Shown: piece after piece, positions 24,970 through 32,987 of the stretch
How positions within the stretch are numbered: the first letter of the stretch is position 1
Layout: every line of letters begins with the position of its first letter
Assembly: GCF_001824475.1 (NCBI RefSeq)
Contig: NZ_MHXN01000007.1
Coordinates: 7,611-71,610 of the forward strand
DNA: 64,000 nucleotides
DNA from: Phenylobacterium sp. RIFCSPHIGHO2_01_FULL_69_31
GTDB lineage: Bacteria > Pseudomonadota > Alphaproteobacteria > Caulobacterales > Caulobacteraceae
Direction: 5' to 3'
Made by a program: the position numbers and the translations under genes
Notes under the pieces: generated by a model
The model's input: only the letters and a program-made list of their open reading frames with translations
Database searches by the model: none
Told to the model about the DNA's origin: nothing

Positions 24970-26505
24970 CTAGACTCTCTGGCGTGCGATCCAAGCCCCG
25001 GCGGGAACGGCCTGCGGCGCCGGCTCCCGGGCGTGGGCGATAAGGCGACCCGCCACGTCGCAGAGCGGGTCCAGCACGTCGAGCCGCGCGATCCATCCGT
25101 GCGGCAGGGAATCCAGGCCATGGAGCGCGCCCCAGATCTGGCCGGCGATCGAGGCGGTCGTGTCGCTGTCGCCGTCGTGGTCGACGCCCAGCCGCAGGGC
25201 GTCTTCGAACCGGTCGGCCCGCAGGGCCGCATAGAGCCCGATCGCCAGGGCCTCCTCGCCCGTCCAGCCATGGCCGAGCGTCGCGACGGCGCGATCGGGC
25301 GGCGTGCCGTCGCCGGCCAGGATCCGGGCGGCGCGCACCGCGGCCAGGACTTCCCCGCCGTCGGGCCTCCGCGCGAGACGGGCCTCCATGCGTTCGAGGG
25401 CGGCGGTCATGGGCGTCTCGTCCAGCAGGTCGCGCAGCAGGCTCGCCAGGGCCGCAGCGCTGAGGCGCGCCACAGGGTGTCCGTGGGTCAGGGCCGCTGC
25501 GGCATGGGCGAGGCGGAAGGCTTCGTCCGCGTCAATGGCGGGCACGAGGCCCAGGGGCGCCACGCGCATCACCGCGCCGCTGCCCTTGGAGTCGTTGACG
25601 GGCGCCTCGATGGTCCCCCGCGCCCCGCCCCGCAAGGCGCTGAGGCAGGTGCTGCCCGGCGCGCGCAGGGCCCACATTTCGCGGTGCTGGCTGACGCCAG
25701 GCGCGCCGGTGGCGAACTCCTCCCGCTGGGTGCGGAACCAGGCGAGGTAGGCGTGGCGGATCCGCGCCAGCACCTGCTCCGCACGCGGTACGGCGCCGAG
25801 CGCCAGGGCCGAGAGCAGCCCGTCGGCGGTGTAGAGGGTCATCTGGGTATCGTCACTGACCACCAGCCGACCCCGCGACAGACGCGGTTCCTCCAGCCCC
25901 CGGGCGCCGAACGCCTCGCGGATCTCGGCGCGCGACTTGAACTCGACGGGGTAGCCGAACGCATCCCCCAGGGCGCCGCCGAACAAGCAACCCTGGATCC
26001 GTCCCGCCACGTGGTGGTCGGCAAGCGGTCCGGTCGCGAGCGCCGCCGCCAGACGCGGCGCGTGCGCCCGCGCCGCCGCCTCCCCAGCGGCAACGCCGAG
26101 TTCGGTCAGGAGCCTCGCGGCCAGCCATCGGGCACGCACGCCGCCGGTGTCGCAATGGACCAGCACCCGGCCGCCGCGCCGCAGCAGGCCGCGCAACCGG
26201 TGGCCGGCATAGGCCCAGAGCCGCTCGAAGCGCGCATCGGGCGCTCCGCCGGGACGGAGGACCAGGTGGTGCCATTGGGGCGCGAGGCCGGCGAGGGTCT
26301 CGGGCAGATCGGCGCGGCCGATCAACCGCAGTTCCTGCGCGGACATGAGCGTAACGATCGCGTCGGGCCGGAAGGACGCCACCGCCCGGAGATCCTCGCC
26401 GAGTTCGGCCACGCCGCTGCCGGGACAAGCACTGACGCCGATCACGCCGCGCCCCTGCGCGATGGAGTCGATGCGGAACGCTTGAGGCGTGCAGGCGACA
26501 CTCAT
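24970..26505 (-). CDS. Dual-specificity-phosphatase / ADP-ribosylglycohydrolase fusion
   Basis: The 511-residue protein joins two activities. Residues about 1-140 are a protein-phosphatase-like (DSP/CDKN3-type) domain with the C-x5-R loop VHCDTGGVRAR (Cys118, Arg124). From about 165 to 500 is an ADP-ribosylglycohydrolase (DraG) domain: GCLFGGALGDAFG, the metal-binding SDDTQM (Asp218, Asp219) and the distal HDGDSDTTASI. Such enzymes remove ADP-ribose from protein, DNA or small molecules; the phosphatase may act on phospho-ADP-ribose or NAD metabolites. It is divergent from a Nudix/winged-helix regulator, with two inverted repeats between them, so regulation by NAD-related ligands is likely. 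Confidence 0.87.
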   Translation of the reverse strand: MSVACTPQAFRIDSIAQGRGVIGVSACPGSGVAELGEDLRAVASFRPDAIVTLMSAQELRLIGRADLPETLAGLAPQWHHLVLRPGGAPDARFERLWAYAGHRLRGLLRRGGRVLVHCDTGGVRARWLAARLLTELGVAAGEAAARAHAPRLAAALATGPLADHHVAGRIQGCLFGGALGDAFGYPVEFKSRAEIREAFGARGLEEPRLSRGRLVVSDDTQMTLYTADGLLSALALGAVPRAEQVLARIRHAYLAWFRTQREEFATGAPGVSQHREMWALRAPGSTCLSALRGGARGTIEAPVNDSKGSGAVMRVAPLGLVPAIDADEAFRLAHAAAALTHGHPVARLSAAALASLLRDLLDETPMTAALERMEARLARRPDGGEVLAAVRAARILAGDGTPPDRAVATLGHGWTGEEALAIGLYAALRADRFEDALRLGVDHDGDSDTTASIAGQIWGALHGLDSLPHGWIARLDVLDPLCDVAGRLIAHAREPAPQAVPAGAWIARQRV

Positions 26506-26544
26506 GGCCGGACCTCGGTTGACTCAGGTGGGAACTGACTTAGT

Positions 26545-26587
26545 GTGTGATTAACACTTACCAGCCCTTACTTAGTGTAGTCAACAC
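26545..26587. promoter_or_regulatory. Paired inverted repeats between DSP-ARH and Nudix genes
   Basis: Two 13-base inverted repeats of the form GTGT-N5-ACAC lie at 26545-26557 (GTGTGATTAACAC) and 26575-26587 (GTGTAGTCAACAC). Their centres are 30 bases apart, almost three helical turns. Both are embedded in CTTAGTGT contexts. They fill the divergent promoter region (the Nudix start is 6 bases on), which fits an autoregulatory operator for the NrtR-like protein encoded next to it. Confidence 0.6.
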
Positions 26588-26593
26588 ACGAAC

Positions 26594-27301
26594 ATGCCGT
26601 TCACCTACGACTATCCCCATCCGGCCGTGGCCGCCGACATCGCCGTCTTCACCCTGCGGCGAGGGGCGCTGAACGTGCTGCTCATCGAGCGGGGCGAGCC
26701 GCCCCACAAAGGCGCCTGGGCGCTTCCGGGCGGCTTCCTGCAGCCGGACGAGGAACTGGACGACTGCGCCCGCCGCGAGTTGCTGGAGGAGACGGGGGTC
26801 GACGCCGAGCTGCTCCTGCACTTCGGCAATTTCAGCGCCCCCGACCGCGACCCCCGCGAGCGTGTGATCTCGGTGGCCTACCTGGCCCTACTGCCGTCGG
26901 ACGAGCTGCGGCTGGAAGCCTCCACCGATGCGGCACAGGCGCGGTGGTTCCCGGTGGACGACCTGCCGCCCTTGGCCTTCGACCACGACGAGATCCTGGG
27001 CCGGGCGCTTGGGGCGCTGAGTTCGCAGGCGCGCCGGATCTCGCCGCTGTTCGCCCTCCTGCCGGGCCGGTTCACCCTCAGCCAGCTGCAGGGCGCCTAC
27101 GAAGCGGTGATCGGCGAGGACGCGGAGAAGCGGAACTTCCGCAAGATGGTGTCGGCCCTGGAGTGTGTGCGCGAAACCGACGACTTCGCCCACGGCGCGC
27201 ACCGTCCCGCGCGCCTCTACGAGCCGGCCGCCGCCTGGATCAATCCCGGGCGGGATACAGGTCGAACGTCCGCGACCCCACCATCAGGCGCTCGGTCTTG
27301 A
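26594..27301 (+). CDS. Nudix domain / winged-helix protein, NrtR-like
   Basis: The 235-residue protein has an N-terminal Nudix domain and a C-terminal winged-helix domain (FTLSQLQGAYEAVIGEDAEKR then NFRKMVSALECVRE). This is the plan of NrtR, the ADP-ribose-responsive regulator of NAD metabolism. The Nudix box is complete (GFLQPDEELDDCARREL then LEETGV), so it may also hydrolyse ADP-ribose, unlike the regulators that lost the catalytic residues. ATG 26594 is preceded by the paired inverted repeats. The C-terminal 20 residues overlap the convergent DUF6152 gene by 62 bases. Confidence 0.85.
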   Translation: MPFTYDYPHPAVAADIAVFTLRRGALNVLLIERGEPPHKGAWALPGGFLQPDEELDDCARRELLEETGVDAELLLHFGNFSAPDRDPRERVISVAYLALLPSDELRLEASTDAAQARWFPVDDLPPLAFDHDEILGRALGALSSQARRISPLFALLPGRFTLSQLQGAYEAVIGEDAEKRNFRKMVSALECVRETDDFAHGAHRPARLYEPAAAWINPGRDTGRTSATPPSGARS

Positions 27302-27602
27302 TCTCCAGCGTCCCGTCGGTGCGCTGGTGGCCCCGCGCGGTCACCTGCGCGCCCTTTGGAATCGCCGCCAGGGTCAGGCCCGAGCGCTCGATCGCCGCCG
27401 GCGGGGCCAGCATCACGGCCCACACGCCCTGGGGGGTGCGCACGCGGATCAACCCGTGCGGCTGGCCCAGGGACGCCGTTTCCACGACCCCCGAGACCTG
27501 GCTCTCCTGGTCGCTGTAGATGGCCCAGCCGTGGTGAGCCTGGGCGCCGCCGCCCGCCAGGACGAGGGCGGCCGCAGCGCCCATGATCGACAGTCTCGCC
27601 AT
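27240..27602 (-). CDS. DUF6152 family secreted protein
   Basis: The 120-residue protein begins with a signal peptide (MARLSIMGAAAALVLAGGGAQA) directly followed by HHGWAIYSD, the His-His-Gly-Trp start that defines DUF6152 proteins. GQPHGLIRVRTPQG and KGAQVTARGHQRTDGTLEIKTERL follow. Members are small periplasmic beta-barrel (OB-like) proteins, possibly copper-linked through the mature N-terminal His; the role is unknown. Its AGGAGG site and ATG at 27602 are clear. Its 3' end overlaps the Nudix gene by 62 bases. Confidence 0.85.
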   Translation of the reverse strand: MARLSIMGAAAALVLAGGGAQAHHGWAIYSDQESQVSGVVETASLGQPHGLIRVRTPQGVWAVMLAPPAAIERSGLTLAAIPKGAQVTARGHQRTDGTLEIKTERLMVGSRTFDLYPARD

Positions 27603-27722
27603 TTCGACCTCCTGCCCCCGGGCGTGACGTTAAGGCCTGACACGGCTTGTAGAAAGGCTCGTTTGCCCGCCGCCGCGGAAGGCAGGTAACCCTGCGGCGA
27701 TATCCGCACTGGAGGCCCCGCC

Positions 27723-28796
27723 TTGGTTGATTTGTTCGCACCGATGACGCTGGCGCATGGCCCCGCCATGAAGAACCGCTTCATGCTGGCCCCGCTCACC
27801 AACCTGCAGAGCCATGCGGACGGGACGCTGTCGGACGACGAGTTCCGCTGGCTGACCAAGCGGGCCGAGGGCGGCTTCGGCCTGACCATGACCTGCGCGG
27901 CGCACGTGCAGGCGGTGGGCCAGGGCTTCCCCGGCCAGCTGGGCGTCTTCGGCGACCAACACCTCGAAGGGCTCTCCCGGCTGGCGGCGGCGATCAAGGC
28001 GGCCGGCAGCGTGTCGGCGCTCCAGATGCACCACGCCGGGAACCGCAGTCCGAAAGACCTGGTCGGCCAGCCGGTCTGCCCGTCGGACGACCCCGAGACC
28101 GGCGCCCGGGGCCTGTCGCTGGGCGAGGTCGAACAGCTGGTGGAGGACTTCGTGGCCGCCGCGGTCCGCGCGGAAAAGGCGGGCTTCGAAGGCGTCGAGA
28201 TCCACGGCGCCCACGGCTATGTCCTGGCCCAGTTCCTGTCGCCGGAGATCAACCGGCGGGAGGACCGCTATGGCGGCTCGGTCGAGAACCGCGCGCGCAT
28301 CATCTTCGAGATCATCGAGGGCGTCCGCGCCCGTACCGGCGGCGACTTCCAGCTCGGCCTTCGCCTGTCGCCCGAGCGCTTCGGGCTAAAGCTCGCCGAG
28401 ATCGTCCAAGTGGCCCGGTCGATCCTCGCCGACGGCCGGATCGACTATCTCGACATGTCGCTGTGGGATGTCTTCAAGGAGCCGGCGGAGGAGGAGCACA
28501 AGGGCCGCAGCCTTATGAGCTATTTCACCGAGCTCGACCGCGGGCATGTCCGCCTGGGCGTGGCGGGCAAGGTGACCACCCCGGCCATCGCCTCGACGAT
28601 GCTGGAGAACGGCGCCGACTATGTGCTGATCGGGCGCGCGGCGATCCTGCACCACGATTTCCCGGAGCGCGCCCGCGATCCGGACTTCACGCCCGTGGCC
28701 CTACCGGTCACGGCCGAATATCTGGCCAACGAGGGCCTGGGACCGGCGTTTGTGAAGTACATGTCCACCTGGCCCGGCTTCGTCCAGGCGGCGTGA
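27723..28796 (+). CDS. NADH:flavin oxidoreductase, Old Yellow Enzyme family
   Basis: The 357-residue FMN enzyme reduces activated double bonds with NAD(P)H. It is a TIM barrel: NRFMLAPLTNLQSH near the N-terminus, ALQMHHAGNRS, EGVEIHGAHGYVLAQFLSPEIN with RRED/RYGGSVENRARII, and GRAAILHHDF at the end. The HGAHGYL/QFLSP block is the family signature. It uses a TTG start at 27723 with GGAGG upstream. It stands alone and has no adjacent partner; the substrate is not evident. Confidence 0.9.
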   Translation: MVDLFAPMTLAHGPAMKNRFMLAPLTNLQSHADGTLSDDEFRWLTKRAEGGFGLTMTCAAHVQAVGQGFPGQLGVFGDQHLEGLSRLAAAIKAAGSVSALQMHHAGNRSPKDLVGQPVCPSDDPETGARGLSLGEVEQLVEDFVAAAVRAEKAGFEGVEIHGAHGYVLAQFLSPEINRREDRYGGSVENRARIIFEIIEGVRARTGGDFQLGLRLSPERFGLKLAEIVQVARSILADGRIDYLDMSLWDVFKEPAEEEHKGRSLMSYFTELDRGHVRLGVAGKVTTPAIASTMLENGADYVLIGRAAILHHDFPERARDPDFTPVALPVTAEYLANEGLGPAFVKYMSTWPGFVQAA

Positions 28797-28904
28797 AGCG
28801 GTACGCGCCGCCCGGGCGTTCCAGAGGGTCAGGGCGACGACGATGACCGCATAGACGCCGAACGCAGTCAGCAACACTTCGGCGTGAAATTCGATCGGCG
28901 CCAT
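28701..28904 (-). CDS. Possible small membrane protein overlapping the OYE gene
   Basis: The frame of 67 residues begins MAPIEFHAEVLLTAFGVYAV and has one strong hydrophobic segment followed by a basic tail with NARAARTASRRLDEAG. The first half lies outside the OYE gene and looks like a real single-pass peptide; the second half is antisense to the last 96 bases of OYE. A purine-rich GGGAATGGG precedes the ATG. I am not sure it is translated, and it has no family I recognise. Confidence 0.35.
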   Translation of the reverse strand: MAPIEFHAEVLLTAFGVYAVIVVALTLWNARAARTASRRLDEAGPGGHVLHKRRSQALVGQIFGRDR

Positions 28905-28988
28905 CGCCCATTCCCTACTACTCTGAGTGGGAGGGTCGCTCTTTCTCGCGCGTCTGAAAATTCCGTAGCGCTACTTCCGTAGAACTAC

Positions 28989-30248
28989 CTAGACCTTGGC
29001 TGGCGCAAGGGCGGCCGGCTTCGGGCCGCCCGTCGCCCAGTCGAGCAGCTCGACGGGATGGACGACCGGCGCGGCCAGCACCGGCGCGAGCTGGGCCATG
29101 CATCCGACGTTCCCGGCCGCGACCACCGCCGCGCCGACAGCGTTGACGTTCGCCGCCTTGCGGTCGCGCAGCTTCGTGGCGAGCTCTGGCTGCAGGATGT
29201 TGTAGACCCCGGCCGATCCGCAGCAGAGATGGCCTTCCGCCACCGTCCGCACGTCGAAGCCGGCCTCCGTCAACAGGCGCAGGGGCGCGGTCTTGATCTG
29301 CTGGCCGTGCTGCAGCGAGCAGGCGGCATGGTAGGCGACGCTGAGTGCGGGCGTCTTCACCCGCTCCGGCAGACCGACCTCGGCGATGAATTCCAGGACG
29401 TCGCGCGCCGGGACCGCCTCACCCACCAGCCGGCCGTAGGCTTTCAGCATCGTCCCGCAGCCGGCGGCGGTGGTGACGATGGCGTCGACCGGCCCGGCCT
29501 TCGCCCAGGCCGCGAGGTTGGCCCGCGCCATGGTCCTGGCCTCGTCCGCCCGCCCCAGGTGTTCCGACAGCGCCCCGCAGCAGCCCTCGCCCTCGGCCAG
29601 GACCACCTCGTAGCCGGCCCGTGCGATCAGGCGGATGGCGGCGGCGCGGACCTGCGGCGCCATCGCCGGCTCCACGCAGCCCTGGAGCAGGATCACCCGC
29701 CCCCTCAATCCGTCCGCCGGCGACCCGGCCGGAGCCGTCGCGGCCCGCGGCAGGGGCGGCGGAACCAGCCGCAGCAGCGCCGCCAGCGGGGCCAGCCGCA
29801 GCCGCGTCAGCAGCGGCTCCAGCGGGCGCGCGAGGCGGCCGAGGGCCAGGGCCGCCGCCAGACGGCGCGGCCGGGTCAGCACCGCCGGAAGCACCGCGCG
29901 CAGTATCCGCTGCGGCCAGGGCCGCACGTGGTGCGCCTCGATGTGCGCCCGGGCGTGGTCGATCAGCCGGGCGTAGTCGACGCCCGACGGGCAGGTGGTG
30001 GTGCAGGCCAGGCACGAGAGGCAGCGGTCGACGTGGGTCACCGTTTCCGGCGACGGGGCCCCGCCCTTTTCCAGCATCTCGCGGATCAGCTCGATCCGCC
30101 CGCGCGGGCTGTCGCGCTCGTCGCCAAGGAGGACATAGGTCGGACAGGTGGCCGTGCAGAAGCCGCAGTGGACGCACTTGCGGATCGCGGCCTGGCTGGC
30201 GGCGGTCTCGGGATCGGCCAGCTGTTCGGGCGTGAAGGCGGTCCTCAA
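28989..30248 (-). CDS. glcF: Glycolate oxidase iron-sulfur subunit
   Basis: The 419-residue subunit carries two N-terminal [4Fe-4S] sites: CVHCGFCTATCPTY (near residue 26) and CLSCLACTTTCPSG (near 76). Two CCG-type motifs follow (GEGCCGALSEHL and HLCCGSAGVYNIL), as in GlcF and other CCG-domain proteins. With GlcD and GlcE it forms the membrane-associated enzyme that oxidises glycolate to glyoxylate and passes electrons to the respiratory chain. Its ATG overlaps the glcE stop (ATGA). It is the last gene of glcDEF. Confidence 0.93.
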   Translation of the reverse strand: MRTAFTPEQLADPETAASQAAIRKCVHCGFCTATCPTYVLLGDERDSPRGRIELIREMLEKGGAPSPETVTHVDRCLSCLACTTTCPSGVDYARLIDHARAHIEAHHVRPWPQRILRAVLPAVLTRPRRLAAALALGRLARPLEPLLTRLRLAPLAALLRLVPPPLPRAATAPAGSPADGLRGRVILLQGCVEPAMAPQVRAAAIRLIARAGYEVVLAEGEGCCGALSEHLGRADEARTMARANLAAWAKAGPVDAIVTTAAGCGTMLKAYGRLVGEAVPARDVLEFIAEVGLPERVKTPALSVAYHAACSLQHGQQIKTAPLRLLTEAGFDVRTVAEGHLCCGSAGVYNILQPELATKLRDRKAANVNAVGAAVVAAGNVGCMAQLAPVLAAPVVHPVELLDWATGGPKPAALAPAKV

Positions 30249-31417
30249 AGGCCACCCTCCAACCGTCCGGGATTGAGCACGCCCAGCGGGTCGAACGCCG
30301 CCTTCACCCGCTCGTGCAGCGCGCCCAGCGCCCCGTCACGCGGGCCGAACGCCGGGCCGCCGCGCAGGCAGAGGGCGTGGCCGCCCAGGCTCCTCGCCAC
30401 CGCGCGCACCTTGGCCGCCGGCTCCTCGGTCAACAGCCAGGCAAGGCCGCCGGCCCAGTCGTACAGCGCATCCCCGGGCAGGCCATGCGGCCCCCGCCAA
30501 CCCGCCGCGGGCGGCAGCGACAGCCGCCACAGGGGCCGAGGGTCGCCGGCGAACGCCTCCACCTCGCGGATCTGGTTCCAGAACTCCTGGCTGTGCTTGC
30601 CTTCCAGGGCGTCGATCCGGCCATAGCCCTTGAGCGCCGCGGCCAAGCCCTCCGCCCGCGCGGCCACGGAGGCTTCGAACCCTTCGAGGCGGAGCGCCGT
30701 GGTCGGCATCTCGGCCTTGAGCGGACGCGCGCGCGCCGCGAACGACGGCAGGTGCGCCGCGCCCGACACCTCGAAGGGCCCGTTCATCGCCAGGGCCATG
30801 GCCTCGCTGGCCCGCACGTCGGGCAGGCCGAACAGCAGCAGGGTGGTCTCGGTCCGCGGCGCCGGCAGCACCTTCAAGGTCACTTCGGTCAGGATCGCCA
30901 GGGTGCCCCACGACCCGGCCATCAGCTTCATCAGGTCGTATCCGGTGACGTTCTTCACAACCTTGCCGCCGGCCTTGAACATCTCGCCCCGGCCCGACAC
31001 GGCGGCAAAGCCCAGGAAATGGTCGCGCGCGGCGCCCGCCCGGATTCGCCGCGGTCCCGACAGATTGGCCGCCAGCACGCCGCCCAGGGTTGGCTCGCCC
31101 CGCGCGCCAAGCAGCCGTGTCCAGCGCGGCGGCTCGAACGCCAGCATCTGGCCGCGCGAGGCCACCAGCTTTTCGATGTCGGCCAGCCGCACGCCCGGCT
31201 GGACCGTGAGCACCAGTTCGTCCGGCGCGTAGTCGACGATGCGGTCCAGCCGCTGGGTCGAGAGCACGACGTCGACCGGATCCATGGCCCCGATGGCCCG
31301 CTTGGTGCCGCCGCCCACCACCTCGATATGGCGCGCCGCCGCGCCGGCCTCGGCGACGAGGGCCTGCACCTCCTCCGGCGTGGTGGGTTTCAGGACGCGG
31401 ACGGCGGTGTCGATCAT
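30245..31417 (-). CDS. glcE: Glycolate oxidase FAD-binding subunit
   Basis: The 390-residue protein is the second FAD subunit of glycolate oxidase. It contains an FAD_binding_4 fold: HIEVVGGGTKRAIG, PDELVLTVQPGVRLADIEKLVA, PTLGGVLAANLSGPRRI and VVKNVTGYDLMKLMAGSWG. These match GlcE, which lacks the C-terminal oxidase domain of GlcD. The start ATG at 31417 overlaps the glcD stop (TGATG). It is followed by glcF with a 4-base overlap, so all three are co-translated. Confidence 0.93.
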   Translation of the reverse strand: MIDTAVRVLKPTTPEEVQALVAEAGAAARHIEVVGGGTKRAIGAMDPVDVVLSTQRLDRIVDYAPDELVLTVQPGVRLADIEKLVASRGQMLAFEPPRWTRLLGARGEPTLGGVLAANLSGPRRIRAGAARDHFLGFAAVSGRGEMFKAGGKVVKNVTGYDLMKLMAGSWGTLAILTEVTLKVLPAPRTETTLLLFGLPDVRASEAMALAMNGPFEVSGAAHLPSFAARARPLKAEMPTTALRLEGFEASVAARAEGLAAALKGYGRIDALEGKHSQEFWNQIREVEAFAGDPRPLWRLSLPPAAGWRGPHGLPGDALYDWAGGLAWLLTEEPAAKVRAVARSLGGHALCLRGGPAFGPRDGALGALHERVKAAFDPLGVLNPGRLEGGL

Positions 31418-32904
31418 CAGAACCGCGGCAGCTCGGGGAAGGCGAGCTTGCCCCGATGCACATGCATCCGGCCAAGTTCCGCGCAGCGGTGCAGGGTCGG
31501 GAACACCTTGCCCGGGTTGAGCAGGAGGCCCGGATCGAAGGCGCACTTCACCCGCTGCTGGCAGGCGAGGTCCGTGGGGTCGAACATCTCGCCCATCAGG
31601 TCGCGCTTCTCGACGCCGACCCCGTGCTCGCCGGTCAGCACCCCGCCCACGGCCACGCAGAGTTTCAGGATGTCGGCGCCGAAGGCCTCGGCCTTCTCGA
31701 GCTGGCCGGGGATGTCGGCGTCGTAGAGGATCAACGGGTGCAGGTTGCCGTCGCCGGCGTGGAAGACGTTGGCCACGCCGAGGCCGTACTCGGCGGACAG
31801 TTCGGAGATGCGCGTCAGGACCTGGGGCAGCCGTCCGCGCGGGATGGTCCCGTCCATGCAGAAGTAGTCCGGTGCGATCCGTCCTACGGCGGGGAAGGCG
31901 GCCTTGCGCCCCGCCCAGAAGGCCAGGCGCTCGGTTTCGCTATTCGAGATGCGCACGAAGTCGGCGCCGCGTTGGGCGGCCAGGGCGCGGACGTGGCCGG
32001 TGAGCTCGGCGCACTCCGCCTCGGGCCCATCCAGCTCGACGATCAGCAGCGCGGCGGCCTCCACGGGATAGCCCGCGCCGACGAAGGCCTCGGCGGCCCG
32101 GATCGCCGGATTGTCCATCATCTCCAGGCCGGCGGGGATCACCCCGGCGGCGATGATGTCGCCGACGGTCGCGGCCGCACCCTCGACGGTGGCGAACCCC
32201 AGCAGGAGCGCCCGGGCGGTCTCGGGCCGCGGCAGGATGCGCACCGTCACCTCGGTGACGACGCCCAGCAGCCCTTCGGAGCCGGTGACGAGGCCGAGCA
32301 GGTCGTAGCCCTCGGCGTCCATGGCCTTGCCGCCGAGCCGTACCACCTCGCCGTTCATCAGGACCAGCTCGCAGCCCAGGAGATTGTTGGTGGTCAGGCC
32401 GTACTTCAGGCAGTGCACACCGCCCGAGTTCTCGGCCACGTTGCCGCCGATGGTGCAGGCGATCTGGCTGGACGGATCGGGGGCGTAGTAGAAGCCCTGG
32501 CCCTCGACGGCGGCGGTCACGCCAAGGTTGGTCACGCCCGGCTGCACCACGGCGCAGCGGTTGGCGTAGTCCACCTCCAGCACCCGGTTGAATTTCGACA
32601 GCCCCAGCACCACGCCGTCGGCCAGCGGCAAGGCCCCGCCGGAGAGCGAGGTGCCGGCGCCCCGGGGCACCACCTTCACCCCGTTGGCCTGGCACCAGCG
32701 CAGGATCTCGGAGACCTGCTCAGTCGTCTCGGGCAAGACGACGGCGATCGGGGTCTGGCGATAGGCGGACAGCCCGTCGCTTTCGAAGGGAACCAGCCCG
32801 GCCGGTTCCGACACCACGCCTTCGCCCGGCACGATCTTCCGAAGCGCCCGCACGATCTCGCCCTTGCGGGCGATCAGCGCAGGGTCGGGCGCGGGCATGT
32901 GCAT
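31417..32904 (-). CDS. glcD: Glycolate oxidase catalytic subunit
   Basis: The 495-residue flavoprotein oxidises glycolate (and D-lactate) to the 2-oxoacid. FAD-binding motifs include VVPRGAGTSLSGGALPLADG, GNVAENSGGVHCLKYG and VTGSEGLLGVVTEVTV. The C-terminal FAD-oxidase domain contains VFHAGDGNLHPLILYD, TGEHGVGVEKR and CAFDPGLLLNPGKVFP. It is the first gene of the glcDEF operon. The start at 32904 gives MHMPAPDPALIARK. Glycolate is produced from 2-phosphoglycolate or taken up. Confidence 0.94.
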   Translation of the reverse strand: MHMPAPDPALIARKGEIVRALRKIVPGEGVVSEPAGLVPFESDGLSAYRQTPIAVVLPETTEQVSEILRWCQANGVKVVPRGAGTSLSGGALPLADGVVLGLSKFNRVLEVDYANRCAVVQPGVTNLGVTAAVEGQGFYYAPDPSSQIACTIGGNVAENSGGVHCLKYGLTTNNLLGCELVLMNGEVVRLGGKAMDAEGYDLLGLVTGSEGLLGVVTEVTVRILPRPETARALLLGFATVEGAAATVGDIIAAGVIPAGLEMMDNPAIRAAEAFVGAGYPVEAAALLIVELDGPEAECAELTGHVRALAAQRGADFVRISNSETERLAFWAGRKAAFPAVGRIAPDYFCMDGTIPRGRLPQVLTRISELSAEYGLGVANVFHAGDGNLHPLILYDADIPGQLEKAEAFGADILKLCVAVGGVLTGEHGVGVEKRDLMGEMFDPTDLACQQRVKCAFDPGLLLNPGKVFPTLHRCAELGRMHVHRGKLAFPELPRF

Positions 32905-32947
32905 GGGGCCATGCCTACGCTGAGACGCGGCCAACACAAAGCATGTC

Positions 32948-32981
32948 TTCCCCGGTTTCGCGGCAAGCGAAGATCGGGGAA
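32948..32981. repeat. Hairpin between hydratase stop and glcD start
   Basis: TTCCCCG (32948-32954) pairs with CGGGGAA (32975-32981), and inside these TTCGC (32957-32961) pairs with GCGAA (32967-32971). It lies 6 bases past the stop of the enoyl-CoA hydratase gene and 44 bases before the glcD start codon, all on the minus strand. It probably acts as a terminator for the hydratase operon. It shares the same TCCCsGG-TTCGC plan with 34977-35008. Confidence 0.55.
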
Positions 32982-32987
32982 CGAGGG

